64,000 bases of DNA from Caldicellulosiruptor saccharolyticus DSM 8903 (lineage in GTDB: Bacteria; Bacillota; Thermoanaerobacteria; Caldicellulosiruptorales; Caldicellulosiruptoraceae), in NCBI RefSeq assembly GCF_000016545.1, contig NC_009437.1:1467501-1531500 (forward strand), read 5' to 3'. Under the pieces are notes generated by a model. That model made no database searches and was not told the DNA's origin. It was given only the letters and a program-made list of their open reading frames with translations. The position numbers were made by a program, and so were the translations under genes. Of this stretch, positions 36,471-46,006 are shown piece by piece (position 1 is the stretch's first letter; each line of letters opens with the position of its first letter).

Positions 36471-36953
36471 TTGAATAAAGTTATTTTAATGGGTCGCTTA
36501 ACGCGCGACCCTGAGTTTAGATTAACCGCTAACAATACCCCCGTTGCAAATTTTACATTAGCAGTAAACAGAAGGTTTAGAAGAGAAAATGATCAGGATG
36601 CTGATTTTATACCTATTGTTGCATGGAGCAGGCTTGCCGAGTTTTCAAAGAATTACTTGAAAAAAGGCAGGCAGGTAGTTGTAATAGGAAGACTGCAGCT
36701 TAGAACATGGGATGATGAGTCAAATCGACGACATTATATTACAGAGGTAATTGCAGAGGAGATATACTTTGCAGAACCAAAGCCCAAAGATGTTCCAGCA
36801 GAGGCTGAGGCAGATGTAAAAGAGGAAGATATCCTGCCAGACTTAGACGAAGAGATACTTGACAGTGAACTTGAAAACTTCTTTGAGGAGGATATAGGTA
36901 CCTCTTCGAAACTGGATCTTGACGAAAATCCAGAAGATGATTTGCCGTTTTAA
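36471..36953 (+). CDS. ssb: Single-stranded DNA-binding protein
   Basis: This 160-residue SSB has an OB-fold of about 105 residues ([27 protein letters not shown] and [12 protein letters not shown]). An acidic, disordered tail ends in DDLPF, the canonical tip that recruits replication and repair partners. The start TTG 36471 follows GAGGGGGCGG. It lies between rpsF and rpsR as in most Firmicutes. Confidence 0.96.
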   Translation: MNKVILMGRLTRDPEFRLTANNTPVANFTLAVNRRFRRENDQDADFIPIVAWSRLAEFSKNYLKKGRQVVVIGRLQLRTWDDESNRRHYITEVIAEEIYFAEPKPKDVPAEAEADVKEEDILPDLDEEILDSELENFFEEDIGTSSKLDLDENPEDDLPF

Positions 36954-36988
36954 ATAAAAGTAAAAAACTGAAAAAGGAGGGAAGTTGG

Positions 36989-37264
36989 TTGACAAATCAA
37001 AATCAGAGCCAAACCCAGACTACTCAGACTGTAGAAAAGGTAAGCTCAAGACAAAAGAAGAAGAAAAGAGTTTGCTCTTTTTGTGTTGAAAGAATATATG
37101 ACATAGACTACAAGGATGTAAATAGATTGAAAAAGTTCCTCACTGAAAGAGGCAAGATTATGCCAAGAAGAACAACAGGAAACTGTGCAAGACATCAAAG
37201 ACAGCTAACAAGGGCAATTAAAAGAGCAAGAATCTTGGCACTTTTGCCGTTTATAGTTGAATAA
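36989..37264 (+). CDS. rpsR: 30S ribosomal protein S18
   Basis: This 91-residue protein has the S18 core [25 protein letters not shown] and the basic [23 protein letters not shown]. It has an unusually Gln/Thr-rich N-terminal extension. Cysteines of the CxxC type suggest a zinc-binding (C+) variant, though only one CxxC is complete. The start TTG 36989 follows AAAGGAGG with 8-base spacing. Confidence 0.95.
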   Translation: MTNQNQSQTQTTQTVEKVSSRQKKKKRVCSFCVERIYDIDYKDVNRLKKFLTERGKIMPRRTTGNCARHQRQLTRAIKRARILALLPFIVE

Positions 37265-37271
37265 ATACTAC

Positions 37272-37309
37272 AAGCCTCTATGCCTGAGATATGGCATAGA
37301 GGCTTTTTG
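37272..37309 (+). terminator. Rho-independent terminator of the rpsF operon
   Basis: AAGCCTCTATGCC (37272-37284) pairs perfectly with GGCATAGAGGCTT (37293-37305) and is followed by T at 37304-37308. Confidence 0.9.
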
Positions 37310-37527
37310 CTTTGTGTGCAGTTTTCTAAATTATAAACTACCTTTTTGTAACATAAATTTTGTATTTAAAACATCAATAAGCTACTCAAAAAGTTTTTCG
37401 CATAGTTTTTCAAAAAGCAAAATTTATTTTTAGCATTCTGCTTGACACTATTATACATGTTGTAAAATTGTTGATTTAAAAAACTTTATAGTGATAAAAT
37501 AATAGCAAAATAGTTACCCAAAAGAGG

Positions 37528-38544
37528 GTGATAAAAATTCCAGCCACCATCAAAGACATTGCTCGCTACACAGGCTTGTCAATTGCAACAATTTCAAAAT
37601 ACTTAAATGGAGGAAATGTGCTTGAAAAAAATAGAATATTGATTGAAGAAGCCATAAAAGCCTTGGATTTTGAAGTGAATGAGATTGCTAGAGGCTTGAG
37701 GACAAACAAGACTATGACCGTGGGTGTGCTTATCCCTGTATTTGAGCAATTCTTCAGCACTATTATTTCAAGCTTAGAAACAATCTTGCTTGAAACAGGC
37801 TATAGCGTTGTTGTGTGCGACTATAAAGATGACGAAAAATTAGAAAAGGAGAGATTTGATTTTCTTTATAAAAAAAGAGTAGATGCTCTTGTAGTTGTTC
37901 CCACTTCTTTGAGGGGTTGTGATATAAGAAAAATTGTAAAAAGAGATATTCCAATAATAGCAATTGATAGGCCAATTCCAGATTATGAGTGTGATACAAT
38001 TGTTGTAAACAATTTTGAAATTTCATACAAAGCGGTGGAAAAACTTATCACCATGGGACATAGAAAAATTGGCATAATATGCGGCCCGCAAAATATTTAT
38101 ACAGCAAAGGAAAGACTGAGGGGTTACATTGAAGCACACAAGAATTATAACGTGGAAATAGACGAGGGATATATAAAATTTAGTGATTATCACAGCATGG
38201 AATCAGGATTTAAGAGGATGATGGAACTTTTAGAGAAAGATGATCCTCCCACTGCAGTATTTATTACAAATTACGATATGACTGTTGGAAGTGTAATTGC
38301 TATGAATGAAAAGGATGTTAAAATTCCCGATGAACTTTCTGTTATTGGATTTGACAGCATTGAAATAGCAAGAATGGTAAAACCACCTCTATCTTTAGTA
38401 CTACAACCAACAGAGGAAATTGGCAAGGCTGCAGCTGAACTTATTTTAAAGAGACTAAAAGGTGATAAAAGCGATTTCCCTCTCTTTAAAAAGTTGGATG
38501 CACAACTTTTGATAAAAAAGTCTATAAGAGAGATTAAATGTTGA
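37528..38544 (+). CDS. LacI-family transcriptional regulator
   Basis: This regulator is up to 338 residues long. The N-terminal LacI helix-turn-helix is ATIKDIARYTGLSIATISKYLNG, and the remaining region is a periplasmic-binding-protein-like effector domain (TMTVGVLIPV, the segment AIDRPIPDYECDTIVVNN, and SVIGFDSIEIARMVKPPLS). It is immediately upstream of, and co-oriented with, the L-fucose genes and the two mirror-image operators, so it is the likely fucose-locus repressor. The start is ambiguous: GTG 37528 sits inside the SD AGAGGGTGAT, whereas ATT at 37537 would have correct spacing. Confidence 0.88.
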   Translation: MIKIPATIKDIARYTGLSIATISKYLNGGNVLEKNRILIEEAIKALDFEVNEIARGLRTNKTMTVGVLIPVFEQFFSTIISSLETILLETGYSVVVCDYKDDEKLEKERFDFLYKKRVDALVVVPTSLRGCDIRKIVKRDIPIIAIDRPIPDYECDTIVVNNFEISYKAVEKLITMGHRKIGIICGPQNIYTAKERLRGYIEAHKNYNVEIDEGYIKFSDYHSMESGFKRMMELLEKDDPPTAVFITNYDMTVGSVIAMNEKDVKIPDELSVIGFDSIEIARMVKPPLSLVLQPTEEIGKAAAELILKRLKGDKSDFPLFKKLDAQLLIKKSIREIKC

Positions 38545-38670
38545 TTTTATTGGTTTTGAGATGATTTAAAGTTTTTTAGCTTATTTTTTATTTAAATTAT
38601 TTGTTATTGACAAGGAATGTATCAAAGAATATAATAAAATCAAAAATAGAATTTTTATTTTGTCGTGCGA

Positions 38671-38685
38671 TGTGAAACGTTTAGC
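38671..38685 (+). promoter_or_regulatory. LacI-type operator O1
   Basis: TGTGAAACGTTTAGC contains the palindromic AAACGTTT core typical of LacI/CcpA-type operators. It is the exact reverse complement of O2 at 38885-38899 and lies upstream of the promoter. Confidence 0.72.
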
Positions 38686-38811
38686 ATATGGTGAGAGAGT
38701 TTTAATGATGATTGACTCTCTATTTTTAGAGTAAATAGAAAAATGTGATATACAATTGTGACTAAAGGACAATTATGTAAAAGTTTATAGCGAAAAAATT
38801 AGGCAAATATA

Positions 38812-38840
38812 TTGACAAGTTGTGAAAAAGAGTGTATACT
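38812..38840 (+). promoter_or_regulatory. Promoter of the fucose genes
   Basis: TTGACA (38812-38817), 17 bases, TATACT (38835-38840): a near-consensus sigma-A promoter between the operators. Confidence 0.8.
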
Positions 38841-38884
38841 AGAAACAGAATAAATGGCGTTATAATTATTTTTGTAAAACAAAA

Positions 38885-38899
38885 GCTAAACGTTTCACA
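38885..38899 (-). promoter_or_regulatory. LacI-type operator O2
   Basis: GCTAAACGTTTCACA, the reverse complement of O1, lies about 40 bases downstream of the expected transcription start, where a bound repressor would block elongation or loop to O1. Confidence 0.72.
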
Positions 38900-38967
38900 T
38901 ACTTTCATTCCATTTCACCAATGTAGTTTTGCATCTCAAAAACTGAAAGAAAGGAGAAATAGTAAAA

Positions 38968-40782
38968 ATGTCAAATGAAAGATTGAATGTTTTTATAGGT
39001 GAAAAAAGATTTGTTGAAGATTACCCCAAGGTGGGTATAAGACCAACTATAGATGGAAGATATGGTGGAGTAAGGGAATCACTGGAAGAGCAGACATGGA
39101 GATTAGCAAAATCGGTAGCAGAATTTATTGAAAAGAATGTTTATTTGCCAAATGGGGGGAAGGTAAAGTGTGTGCTTCCACCTCGATGCATTGGTGGTGT
39201 TGTTGAAGCAAGAATGGCAGATGAACTTTTCAAGAAAGAAGGAGTTGGCCTTTCTATAACAGTCACGCCCTGCTGGTGTTATGGTTCCGAAACAATGGAC
39301 ATGACACTGGATATTCCAAAAGCTGTATGGGGATTTAATGGTACAGAAAGACCGGGTGCTGTATATCTTGCTGCAGTGTCGGCCGCTCACAATCAAAAAG
39401 GGTTACCTGTCTTTAAGATATATGGGAAGGATGTTCAAGACAAAGATGATTTTTCAATTCCTCAAGATGTCCAAGAAAAGATTTTAAAGTTTGTAAAAAG
39501 TGCTTTAGCAGTTTCTATAATGAAAAATAAGTCCTATCTTTCAATTGGAAACGTGTCGATGGGAATTGCAGGTTCTATTGTTGACCCTGACTTTTTTGAA
39601 GACTATCTTGGGATGAGAGTTGAGTATGTTGACATGTCAGAGATAATAAGGCGAATAGAAGAAAAGATATACGACCAAGAAGAATTTGAAAGGGCAATAC
39701 AGTGGGTGAGGAATAATTGTAAGGAAGGAGAAGATCCTAATCCACCAGAGAAAAGAGTTGACAGAAAAAAGAAGGATGAGGTATGGGAATTTGTGGTCAA
39801 GATGGCTATAATAACAAGAGATTTAATGATTGGTAACAAAAAGCTTGAAGCATTAGGTTATCCCGAAGAAGCACTTGGACATAATGCAATTTTAGCAGGA
39901 TTTCAAGGACAGCGGCAGTGGACAGATCATTTTCCAAACGGTGATTTTATGGAAACAATTCTCAACTCCTCATTTGACTGGAATGGACTGAGACAGCCCT
40001 ACATACTTGCAACTGAGAATGATAGCTTAAACGGTGTATGTATGTTATTTGGGCATCTTCTTACAAATACAGCTCAAATTTTTGCAGACGTTCGAACATA
40101 TTGGAGCGAAGGTGCTATTTATAGAGTTACTGGATGGAAACCAGAAGGACTTGCTCAAAATGGGGTTATTCATCTTATAAATTCAGGTTCAGCAGCACTG
40201 GACGGAACAGGTCAGCAAGAGATTGACGGCAAGCCTGCTATAAAACCTTTCTGGGAAATCACTGAAGAAGAAGTTAGAAAGTGTTTAGAAACAACAAGAT
40301 TCTGTTATGCAAATTTGGGCTATTTTAGAGGTGGCGGATTTTCAACAAAATTTGTGACAAGAGGTGGTATGCCTGTTACAATCTCAAGATTAAATATTGT
40401 TAAAGGGTTGGGACCTGTTCTTCAGATTGCAGAAGGCTGGACAGTAGAACTTCCTCCAAATGTTCATGAAATACTTGACAGAAGGACAGACCCGACATGG
40501 CCAACCACATGGTTTGTACCAAAACTAACTGGCAAGGGAGCATTTAAGAGCGCATACTCTGTGATGGAAAACTGGGGAGCAAATCACTGTGCGATAACCT
40601 ATGGACATGTAGGTGATTTGTTTATCACATTGGCAACTATGTTAAGGATTCCAGTGTGCATGCACAATGTAGAAGAAGAAAGAATATTCAGACCAAGTGC
40701 TTGGAGTGCGTTTGGAACAGAAGACTTAGAAGGTGCAGATTTTAGAGCATGCAAGAATTTTGGGCCACTTTATAAGAAATAA
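38968..40782 (+). CDS. fucI: L-fucose isomerase
   Basis: This 604-residue cytoplasmic isomerase converts L-fucose to L-fuculose (also D-arabinose to D-ribulose) with Mn2+. Family-typical segments are [85 protein letters not shown] with metal-binding acidic residues, and the C-terminal [17 protein letters not shown]. Length is normal. The fucosidase gene follows 24 bases later, so released fucose is isomerised directly. Fuculokinase and fuculose-phosphate aldolase are not adjacent. Confidence 0.94.
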   Translation: MSNERLNVFIGEKRFVEDYPKVGIRPTIDGRYGGVRESLEEQTWRLAKSVAEFIEKNVYLPNGGKVKCVLPPRCIGGVVEARMADELFKKEGVGLSITVTPCWCYGSETMDMTLDIPKAVWGFNGTERPGAVYLAAVSAAHNQKGLPVFKIYGKDVQDKDDFSIPQDVQEKILKFVKSALAVSIMKNKSYLSIGNVSMGIAGSIVDPDFFEDYLGMRVEYVDMSEIIRRIEEKIYDQEEFERAIQWVRNNCKEGEDPNPPEKRVDRKKKDEVWEFVVKMAIITRDLMIGNKKLEALGYPEEALGHNAILAGFQGQRQWTDHFPNGDFMETILNSSFDWNGLRQPYILATENDSLNGVCMLFGHLLTNTAQIFADVRTYWSEGAIYRVTGWKPEGLAQNGVIHLINSGSAALDGTGQQEIDGKPAIKPFWEITEEEVRKCLETTRFCYANLGYFRGGGFSTKFVTRGGMPVTISRLNIVKGLGPVLQIAEGWTVELPPNVHEILDRRTDPTWPTTWFVPKLTGKGAFKSAYSVMENWGANHCAITYGHVGDLFITLATMLRIPVCMHNVEEERIFRPSAWSAFGTEDLEGADFRACKNFGPLYKK

Positions 40783-40806
40783 TTTGTACACAAGGAGGTC
40801 TTATAC

Positions 40807-42267
40807 ATGGAGGAGTATTTAAAAACCATCCAACAAGGTCCATTCTCACCAACATGGGAATCTTTAAGGCAGTTCAAATGTCCTCAATGGTTTTTAGATG
40901 CCAAGTTTGGTATTTGGGCGCACTGGGGGCCTCAATCGGTTCCTATGTATGGTGACTGGTATGCACGCAATATTTATAGAGAAGGAGAGCCACAGTATTA
41001 CTACCATTGGCGAAAGTATGGGCATCCTTCAAAGGTTGGTTACAAAGACATAGTTCAGATGTGGAAGGCCGAAAAGTTTAATCCAGAGGAACTAATTGAT
41101 CTGTATATCAAAGCAGGGGCAAAATATTTTGTTGCTCAGGCTGTTCACCACGATAACTTTGATAACTGGAATTCCCGATACCATAGGTGGAATGCAGTAA
41201 ATATGGGTCCCAAAAAAGATATTGTTGGAATGTGGGCAAAGGCTGCAAGGGAAAGAGGTCTTCCGTTTGGTGTATCAGAACATTTAGCAGCAAGCTTTTC
41301 ATGGTTTGCACCAAGCAAAGGATGTGATTCAAAAGGCCCATATAAGGGTGTTCCATATGATGGAAATGACCCTGTCTATGAGGATTTTTATCACCCAAAT
41401 AGGGACGAGTATGAGTTAGAAAAACAGCATGGAAAGATTGTCAATTGGTACTCGCAAAATACACAGTGGCATATGAAATGGTTTTTAAGAATAAAAGATT
41501 TAATCGACCAGTATGAACCAGACTTTTTGTATTCAGATGGTGGTGTTCCATTTGGTGAGATTGGTCTGAGTATAGTTGCGCATCTTTACAATACAAGTGC
41601 CAAGAATCACGATGGTATAAATCAAGCAGTGTACACTCAAAAAGACACAAATCCGGATGTGTATAAAATTGGTGTTTTGGACATTGAACGTGGAGCAGCC
41701 GAAGATATTCTACCTCATCCATGGCAGACAGATACATGTGTAGGTGGCTGGTTTTATGATGTAAGAGCTGTATATAAAACTCCTGAGCAGGTAATTGAAA
41801 TGCTTATTGATATTGTCAGCAAAGGTGGAAACCTTCTTTTAAACATTCCACAAAAACCAGATGGCACATTGGATGATGAGTGTCTTTATATTCTTGATGA
41901 GATTGCAAAATGGATGAAAGTAAATGCAGAAGCCATATATGCAACACGTCCATGGATAAGATATGGAGAAGGTCCGACAAAAGCTCAAGGTGGAGCTTTC
42001 CAGGAGAAAAGGCTTGAGTGGACAAAAGAGGATTTTAGATTTACCCAAAAAGATGGAAAGATTTTTGCTTTTCAAATGAAATGGCCAGAAGATAACAGAG
42101 CAATCATCAAAAGTTTGGGACTGTCAAGCGGTATCTCTGTCAAAGAGGTAAAACTTTTGGGTTTTGAAGATAAGCTTGAATTTAAACAGCTCGATAACGC
42201 ACTGATAATCAAATTGCCAGAGAAGTACTGCAGCACAGGGTATCCACACTGTTTTTGCATAAAGTAA
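40807..42267 (+). CDS. Alpha-L-fucosidase, GH29
   Basis: This 486-residue GH29 enzyme hydrolyses terminal alpha-L-fucose by a retaining mechanism. Family features are WFLDAKFGIWAHWGPQSVP, YFVAQAVHHDNFDNWNS, and the nucleophile Asp244 in FLYSDGG. GNLLLNIPQKPDGTLDDE closes the catalytic barrel. There is no signal peptide, so it acts on imported fucosyl oligosaccharides. AAGGAGG lies just upstream. It is the second gene of the LacI-regulated unit with fucI. Confidence 0.93.
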   Translation: MEEYLKTIQQGPFSPTWESLRQFKCPQWFLDAKFGIWAHWGPQSVPMYGDWYARNIYREGEPQYYYHWRKYGHPSKVGYKDIVQMWKAEKFNPEELIDLYIKAGAKYFVAQAVHHDNFDNWNSRYHRWNAVNMGPKKDIVGMWAKAARERGLPFGVSEHLAASFSWFAPSKGCDSKGPYKGVPYDGNDPVYEDFYHPNRDEYELEKQHGKIVNWYSQNTQWHMKWFLRIKDLIDQYEPDFLYSDGGVPFGEIGLSIVAHLYNTSAKNHDGINQAVYTQKDTNPDVYKIGVLDIERGAAEDILPHPWQTDTCVGGWFYDVRAVYKTPEQVIEMLIDIVSKGGNLLLNIPQKPDGTLDDECLYILDEIAKWMKVNAEAIYATRPWIRYGEGPTKAQGGAFQEKRLEWTKEDFRFTQKDGKIFAFQMKWPEDNRAIIKSLGLSSGISVKEVKLLGFEDKLEFKQLDNALIIKLPEKYCSTGYPHCFCIK

Positions 42268-42280
42268 AAACTTTCCTTTT

Positions 42281-42322
42281 TCAGGGCTATTCCAAAAAAA
42301 AGGCGGAATAGCCCTGATGGTT
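42281..42322 (+). terminator. Hairpin after the fucosidase gene
   Basis: TCAGGGCTATTCC (42281-42293) pairs perfectly with GGAATAGCCCTGA (42305-42317) and is followed by TGGTTTT. The T-run is modest. The glycerate kinase converges on it. Confidence 0.7.
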
Positions 42323-42333
42323 TTATCTGCTTT

Positions 42334-43473
42334 TTAAAGATTTTTTGATCTTAAAATCAAATTCACAATACTCTTTGTAGTTTCTTTCAAAAGCCGTGGT
42401 GCTTCTTTGAGACATCTGTCAAGCGATGATGCCATATCAACGATAGAGAAAATTGAAGTTATGCCTTCTTTTGAATATTCTTCAAAAGGACAATCAATAG
42501 ACCCTGAAATAACAATTACCATCTTGCTGAACTTTGCCCCAAGTGTTGCAATTCCAATTGTAGATTTTCCAGATAGGCTTTGCCTGTCAAATCTTCCTTC
42601 ACCTGTGATAATAATATCTGCCCATTTGACATGTTCTTCTGCATTTGAAGCGCTGAGTATATAATCTATTCCCGATACATACTGAGCGTTCAAAAAAGCA
42701 AGAAGCGCAAATCCTAAACCCCCTGCAGCACCAGCTCCGCTGGATAGCGATAAGTCTTTTCCAAGATACTCTTTGGCAACATTTGCAAAATTCCTAAGTC
42801 CCATATCAAGAAGCTTTACAGCATTTTCGTCTGCCCCTTTTTGAGGTGCAAATACATACGCTGCACCGTTTTCTCCATAAAGCGGATTTGTCACATCACA
42901 CAAAACTGTAAATTTTACCTTGAGAGCATCTTTCAAAAATTCTGAATCATCAATCTTTTTTATTTTTACCAAGTTTTGCCCAATTGGTTTTAACTCTTCT
43001 CCATTTTCGTCCAGAAATTTCATACCAAGGCTATTTAGCATCCCAACTCCTGCATCATTTGTTGCAGACCCACCAATGCCAATGATGATTTCTTTCACTT
43101 TCTTTGAAATTGCGTATTTAATGAGCTCACCAACACCGTATGTTGTTGTGTAAAGGGGATTTCTTTCTTCATCTTTTAAAAGAAGAAGTCCTGAACATTC
43201 TGCCATTTCAATAATTGCTTTGTCTTCAAAAAATCCTATCCTGCTTTTTATCTTCCTAAAAAGAGGGTCACTTACCTCAACCTCTTCTATTTTGGCACCA
43301 AAGATTTTAGACAGAGCTGTCAGAGTTCCTTCTCCACCGTCAGCAAGCGGAAGCTGGAAAACTTCTGCGCTTTTGTCAACCTCAATAATAGCTTCTTTTA
43401 TTATCTCAGATGCAACTGAAGCGTCAAACGACCCTTTATATTTATCCGGTGCAACCAAATATTTCAATAACAT
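42334..43473 (-). CDS. Glycerate kinase
   Basis: This 379-residue GarK/GlxK-type kinase phosphorylates D-glycerate, feeding it into glycolysis. Features visible are YLVAPDKYKGSFDAS at the start, LPLADGGEGTLTAL, GIGGSATNDAGVGMLNSLG and TGEGRFDRQSLSGK. Two starts are close together: ATG 43473 only two bases from the AAAGGAGG SD, and TTG 43467 with normal spacing; the latter may be used. It is monocistronic, convergent with the fucose genes. Confidence 0.93.
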   Translation of the reverse strand: MLLKYLVAPDKYKGSFDASVASEIIKEAIIEVDKSAEVFQLPLADGGEGTLTALSKIFGAKIEEVEVSDPLFRKIKSRIGFFEDKAIIEMAECSGLLLLKDEERNPLYTTTYGVGELIKYAISKKVKEIIIGIGGSATNDAGVGMLNSLGMKFLDENGEELKPIGQNLVKIKKIDDSEFLKDALKVKFTVLCDVTNPLYGENGAAYVFAPQKGADENAVKLLDMGLRNFANVAKEYLGKDLSLSSGAGAAGGLGFALLAFLNAQYVSGIDYILSASNAEEHVKWADIIITGEGRFDRQSLSGKSTIGIATLGAKFSKMVIVISGSIDCPFEEYSKEGITSIFSIVDMASSLDRCLKEAPRLLKETTKSIVNLILRSKNL

Positions 43474-43603
43474 TTCCTCCTTTCTTGTCAATCTTACCAA
43501 TGCGAAGTTTACATTTATATTTTACCAAAATTCTTGTCAAATTCCTTGCATTTTTAAAATAAAAGTATTTACTTATGCTTATTAAAAATCGTTATCCAAG
43601 CAA

Positions 43604-43632
43604 TTGACATTGACAATATAATGTATTAGAAT
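43604..43632 (+). promoter_or_regulatory. Promoter of rplM-rpsI
   Basis: TTGACA (43604-43609), 17 bases, TAGAAT (43627-43632), leaving an approximately 80-base leader before rplM. A second overlapping TTGACA begins six bases later. Confidence 0.6.
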
Positions 43633-43721
43633 ATTTAATGTTTTAAAATGAGGCCCCGAGTATGAGTTGATAACATAGATTTTCAGAAAACAAAATTTCA
43701 AAAGGAGTGAAAACGAGAGCG

Positions 43722-44150
43722 ATGAAGACATACCTTGCAAAGCCAAATGAAGTTCCAAAGAAGTGGTATGTGATAGATGCAACAGGAAAACCGCTGGGAA
43801 GGCTTGCAGCTAAAATTGCTGTGATTTTGAGAGGAAAACATAAACCCCAGTTTACACCTAATGTTGACACTGGAGACTATGTAATTGTGGTAAATGCTGA
43901 GAAGGTTGTTTTAACAGGTAAAAAGCTTGACAAGGATGGATACAGATATCATACAAAGTATCCTGGGGGACTTAAGTTCATACCATATCGCAGACTTCTT
44001 GAAAAGCATCCAGAAAAGGCAATTGAAATTGCGGTGCGCGGAATGCTTCCTAAAAATAGGCTGAGAGATAGGTTCATGAGAAAGCTAAAAGTCTACAGAG
44101 GACCAAATCATCCACATGCTGCACAAAAGCCAGAAGTGCTGGAAATTTAG
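43722..44150 (+). CDS. rplM: 50S ribosomal protein L13
   Basis: This 142-residue protein is an early assembly component of the 50S subunit. It begins [20 protein letters not shown] and carries [22 protein letters not shown] and the terminal [18 protein letters not shown] 43722 follows AAAGGAG; a GTG at 43707 overlaps that SD and is rejected. rpsI follows after 15 bases, the near-universal pair. Confidence 0.96.
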   Translation: MKTYLAKPNEVPKKWYVIDATGKPLGRLAAKIAVILRGKHKPQFTPNVDTGDYVIVVNAEKVVLTGKKLDKDGYRYHTKYPGGLKFIPYRRLLEKHPEKAIEIAVRGMLPKNRLRDRFMRKLKVYRGPNHPHAAQKPEVLEI

Positions 44151-44165
44151 TTTTAAGGGGAGGAT

Positions 44166-44564
44166 ATGAAAGTGGCACAGATTAGATATTATGCAACTGG
44201 TAGAAGGAAAACTTCTGTTGCTAAGGTTTGGCTTTCACCTGGAAATGGTAAGATTATTGTGAACGATAAGAACATGGAAGAGTATTTTCCTCTTGAGACA
44301 TTGAGAATTATTGTAAAGCAGCCATTGACACTTACTGAAACACTCAACAAATATGATGTAATTGCAAAGGTTAAAGGTGGCGGGCTTTCTGGCCAAGCAG
44401 GTGCACTGCGCCATGGTATTGCAAGAGCGCTTGTGCTTGCTGACCCAACACTCAGACCTGTTTTGAAAAAAGCAGGATTTCTCACAAGAGACCCACGTAT
44501 GGTGGAAAGAAAGAAGTACGGTCTCAAGAAAGCAAGAAGAGCACCCCAGTTTTCAAAAAGATAA
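44166..44564 (+). CDS. rpsI: 30S ribosomal protein S9
   Basis: This 132-residue protein ends in the conserved basic tail [17 protein letters not shown], which reaches the P-site t[18 protein letters not shown] and [14 protein letters not shown] are S9 signatures. AAGGGGAGG upstream supports the start at ATG 44166. Confidence 0.96.
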   Translation: MKVAQIRYYATGRRKTSVAKVWLSPGNGKIIVNDKNMEEYFPLETLRIIVKQPLTLTETLNKYDVIAKVKGGGLSGQAGALRHGIARALVLADPTLRPVLKKAGFLTRDPRMVERKKYGLKKARRAPQFSKR

Positions 44565-44575
44565 AAAGTTTTTGC

Positions 44576-44606
44576 AGCTCCTTTTCCAAAAAGGAGCTTT
44601 TATTTT
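44576..44606 (+). terminator. Rho-independent terminator of rplM-rpsI
   Basis: AGCTCCTTTT (44576-44585) pairs with AAAAGGAGCT (44589-44598) and is followed by TTTATTTTTG. Confidence 0.82.
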
Positions 44607-44636
44607 TGCAATTTCACCAATTTAAAATTTCACCTA

Positions 44637-44665
44637 TTGACATCATCTCAAAAGCTGGATATAAT
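44637..44665 (+). promoter_or_regulatory. Promoter of amt-glnB
   Basis: TTGACA (44637-44642), a 17-base spacer, TATAAT (44660-44665): a full consensus promoter. Confidence 0.85.
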
Positions 44666-44683
44666 AAAATTGTAATTGCCAAT

Positions 44684-44722
44684 GGGGGCATACCAAAAAA
44701 GGGTATGTCCCCATTTTGCATT
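44684..44722 (+). promoter_or_regulatory. Terminator-like hairpin in the amt leader
   Basis: GGGGCATACC (about 44684-44694) pairs with GGGTATGTCCCC (about 44701-44713) around an A-rich loop, followed by ATTTTGCATTTTA. Since a consensus promoter lies just upstream, the hairpin sits inside the amt 5' leader and could attenuate transcription. Confidence 0.6.
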
Positions 44723-44767
44723 TTAGGCGGATATAGACTTTCAAAATAAAATTTGGGGGTGTTTTGG

Positions 44768-45988
44768 ATGAACTATGCTGATATTGTATGGGTTTTAATT
44801 TCAACTGCTTTGGTTATGCTGATGACACCAGCGGTAGGTCTTTTTTATGGTGGTATGGTCAGAAGAAAAAATCTTCTTTCAACAATTACCATGTCAGCGT
44901 TGACTTTGGGGATAATTAGCATTGAATGGGTACTGGTTGGCTACAGCATGGCGTTTGGCCCTGACAGGTTTGGTTTGATTGGCACCTTAGATTGGGCAGG
45001 GCTGAGGAATGTGGGGTATAAACCAAATCCTGACTATGCGGCCACAATCCCACACCTTTTGTTCATGGCATTTCAAATGATGTTTGCTGTTATTACCCCG
45101 GCTTTAATTGTAGGTGCGTATGTAGAAAGAATAAAATTTAGCAGTTATATACTTTTTACATTACTATGGGCTCTGTTTGTCTACAACCCTGTCGCACATT
45201 GGGTGTGGGCAAAAGGTGGATGGCTCAAAAACTTGGGCGCTTTGGATTTTGCAGGCGGCACTGTTGTGCACATTACTGCTGGTGTGTCAGCTTTAGCACT
45301 ATCACTTGTACTAAGACCCAGGAAAGATTTTGGTAAAGTTCAGATGGAACCAAATAATGTGCCACTTACATTACTTGGGGCGTTTTTGCTCTGGTTTGGA
45401 TGGTTTGGTTTCAATGGTGGTAGCAGTCTTGCTGCAAACGAGATTGGTGTCAACGCATTTGTTGTAACAAATGTAGCTGCTGCTTCTGCAGCAGTTTCCT
45501 GGATGATTATAAGCTGGCTTTACAAAAAACCAAGTGCAATTGGAATTGCAACAGGTGCGATTGTTGGACTTGTTGCAATAACACCTGCATCAGGTTATGT
45601 AAATGCTCTTTCAGCAATTGTAATAGGTGCAGTTGCATCTGTAATCTCATTCTACTTTATAAGACTTCGCGAAAGATTAAAGCTTGATGAGACTTTGGAT
45701 GTATGGGCATGCCATGGCATGGGTGGAACTTGGGGGGCGCTTGCGACAGGCATATTTGCAAGCAAGGCGGTAAACCCTGGCGGAAATGATGGTTTGATAT
45801 TTGGAAACTTTCAGTTATTTGTGGTACAGATACTTTCTGTAGCTGTTGTGTGGGCTTTTTCATTTGTAATTACATTTATAATAGCGAAAATTCTTGACAA
45901 GACAGTTGGGCTTGCTGTGACATATGAAGAGGAGACAGTTGGTCTTGACATATCCCAGCATGGCGAAGAAGCTTATGGCGGAATTTAA
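44768..45988 (+). CDS. amt: Ammonium transporter
   Basis: This 406-residue Amt/Rh-family channel has about eleven transmembrane helices. Signatures are TPAVGLFYGGMVRRKN, NPVAHWVWAKGGWL with GALDFAGGTVVHITAGVSALALSLVL, and the twin-His pore element DVWACHGMGGTWGALATGIF. No signal peptide is required beyond the first helix. ATG 44768 follows GGGGGTG. glnB follows 18 bases later, the standard pair in which PII blocks the channel when nitrogen is ample. Confidence 0.95.
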   Translation: MNYADIVWVLISTALVMLMTPAVGLFYGGMVRRKNLLSTITMSALTLGIISIEWVLVGYSMAFGPDRFGLIGTLDWAGLRNVGYKPNPDYAATIPHLLFMAFQMMFAVITPALIVGAYVERIKFSSYILFTLLWALFVYNPVAHWVWAKGGWLKNLGALDFAGGTVVHITAGVSALALSLVLRPRKDFGKVQMEPNNVPLTLLGAFLLWFGWFGFNGGSSLAANEIGVNAFVVTNVAAASAAVSWMIISWLYKKPSAIGIATGAIVGLVAITPASGYVNALSAIVIGAVASVISFYFIRLRERLKLDETLDVWACHGMGGTWGALATGIFASKAVNPGGNDGLIFGNFQLFVVQILSVAVVWAFSFVITFIIAKILDKTVGLAVTYEEETVGLDISQHGEEAYGGI

Positions 45989-46006
45989 TTTTGGGGGTGT
46001 TTTGAA

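Larger units (their letters stand above)
38545..38967. other. 423-base regulatory intergenic region before fucI
   Basis: This region contains no gene. It holds two operator copies, a strong promoter and an untranslated leader with SD GAAAGGAGA before the isomerase. Confidence 0.7.
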
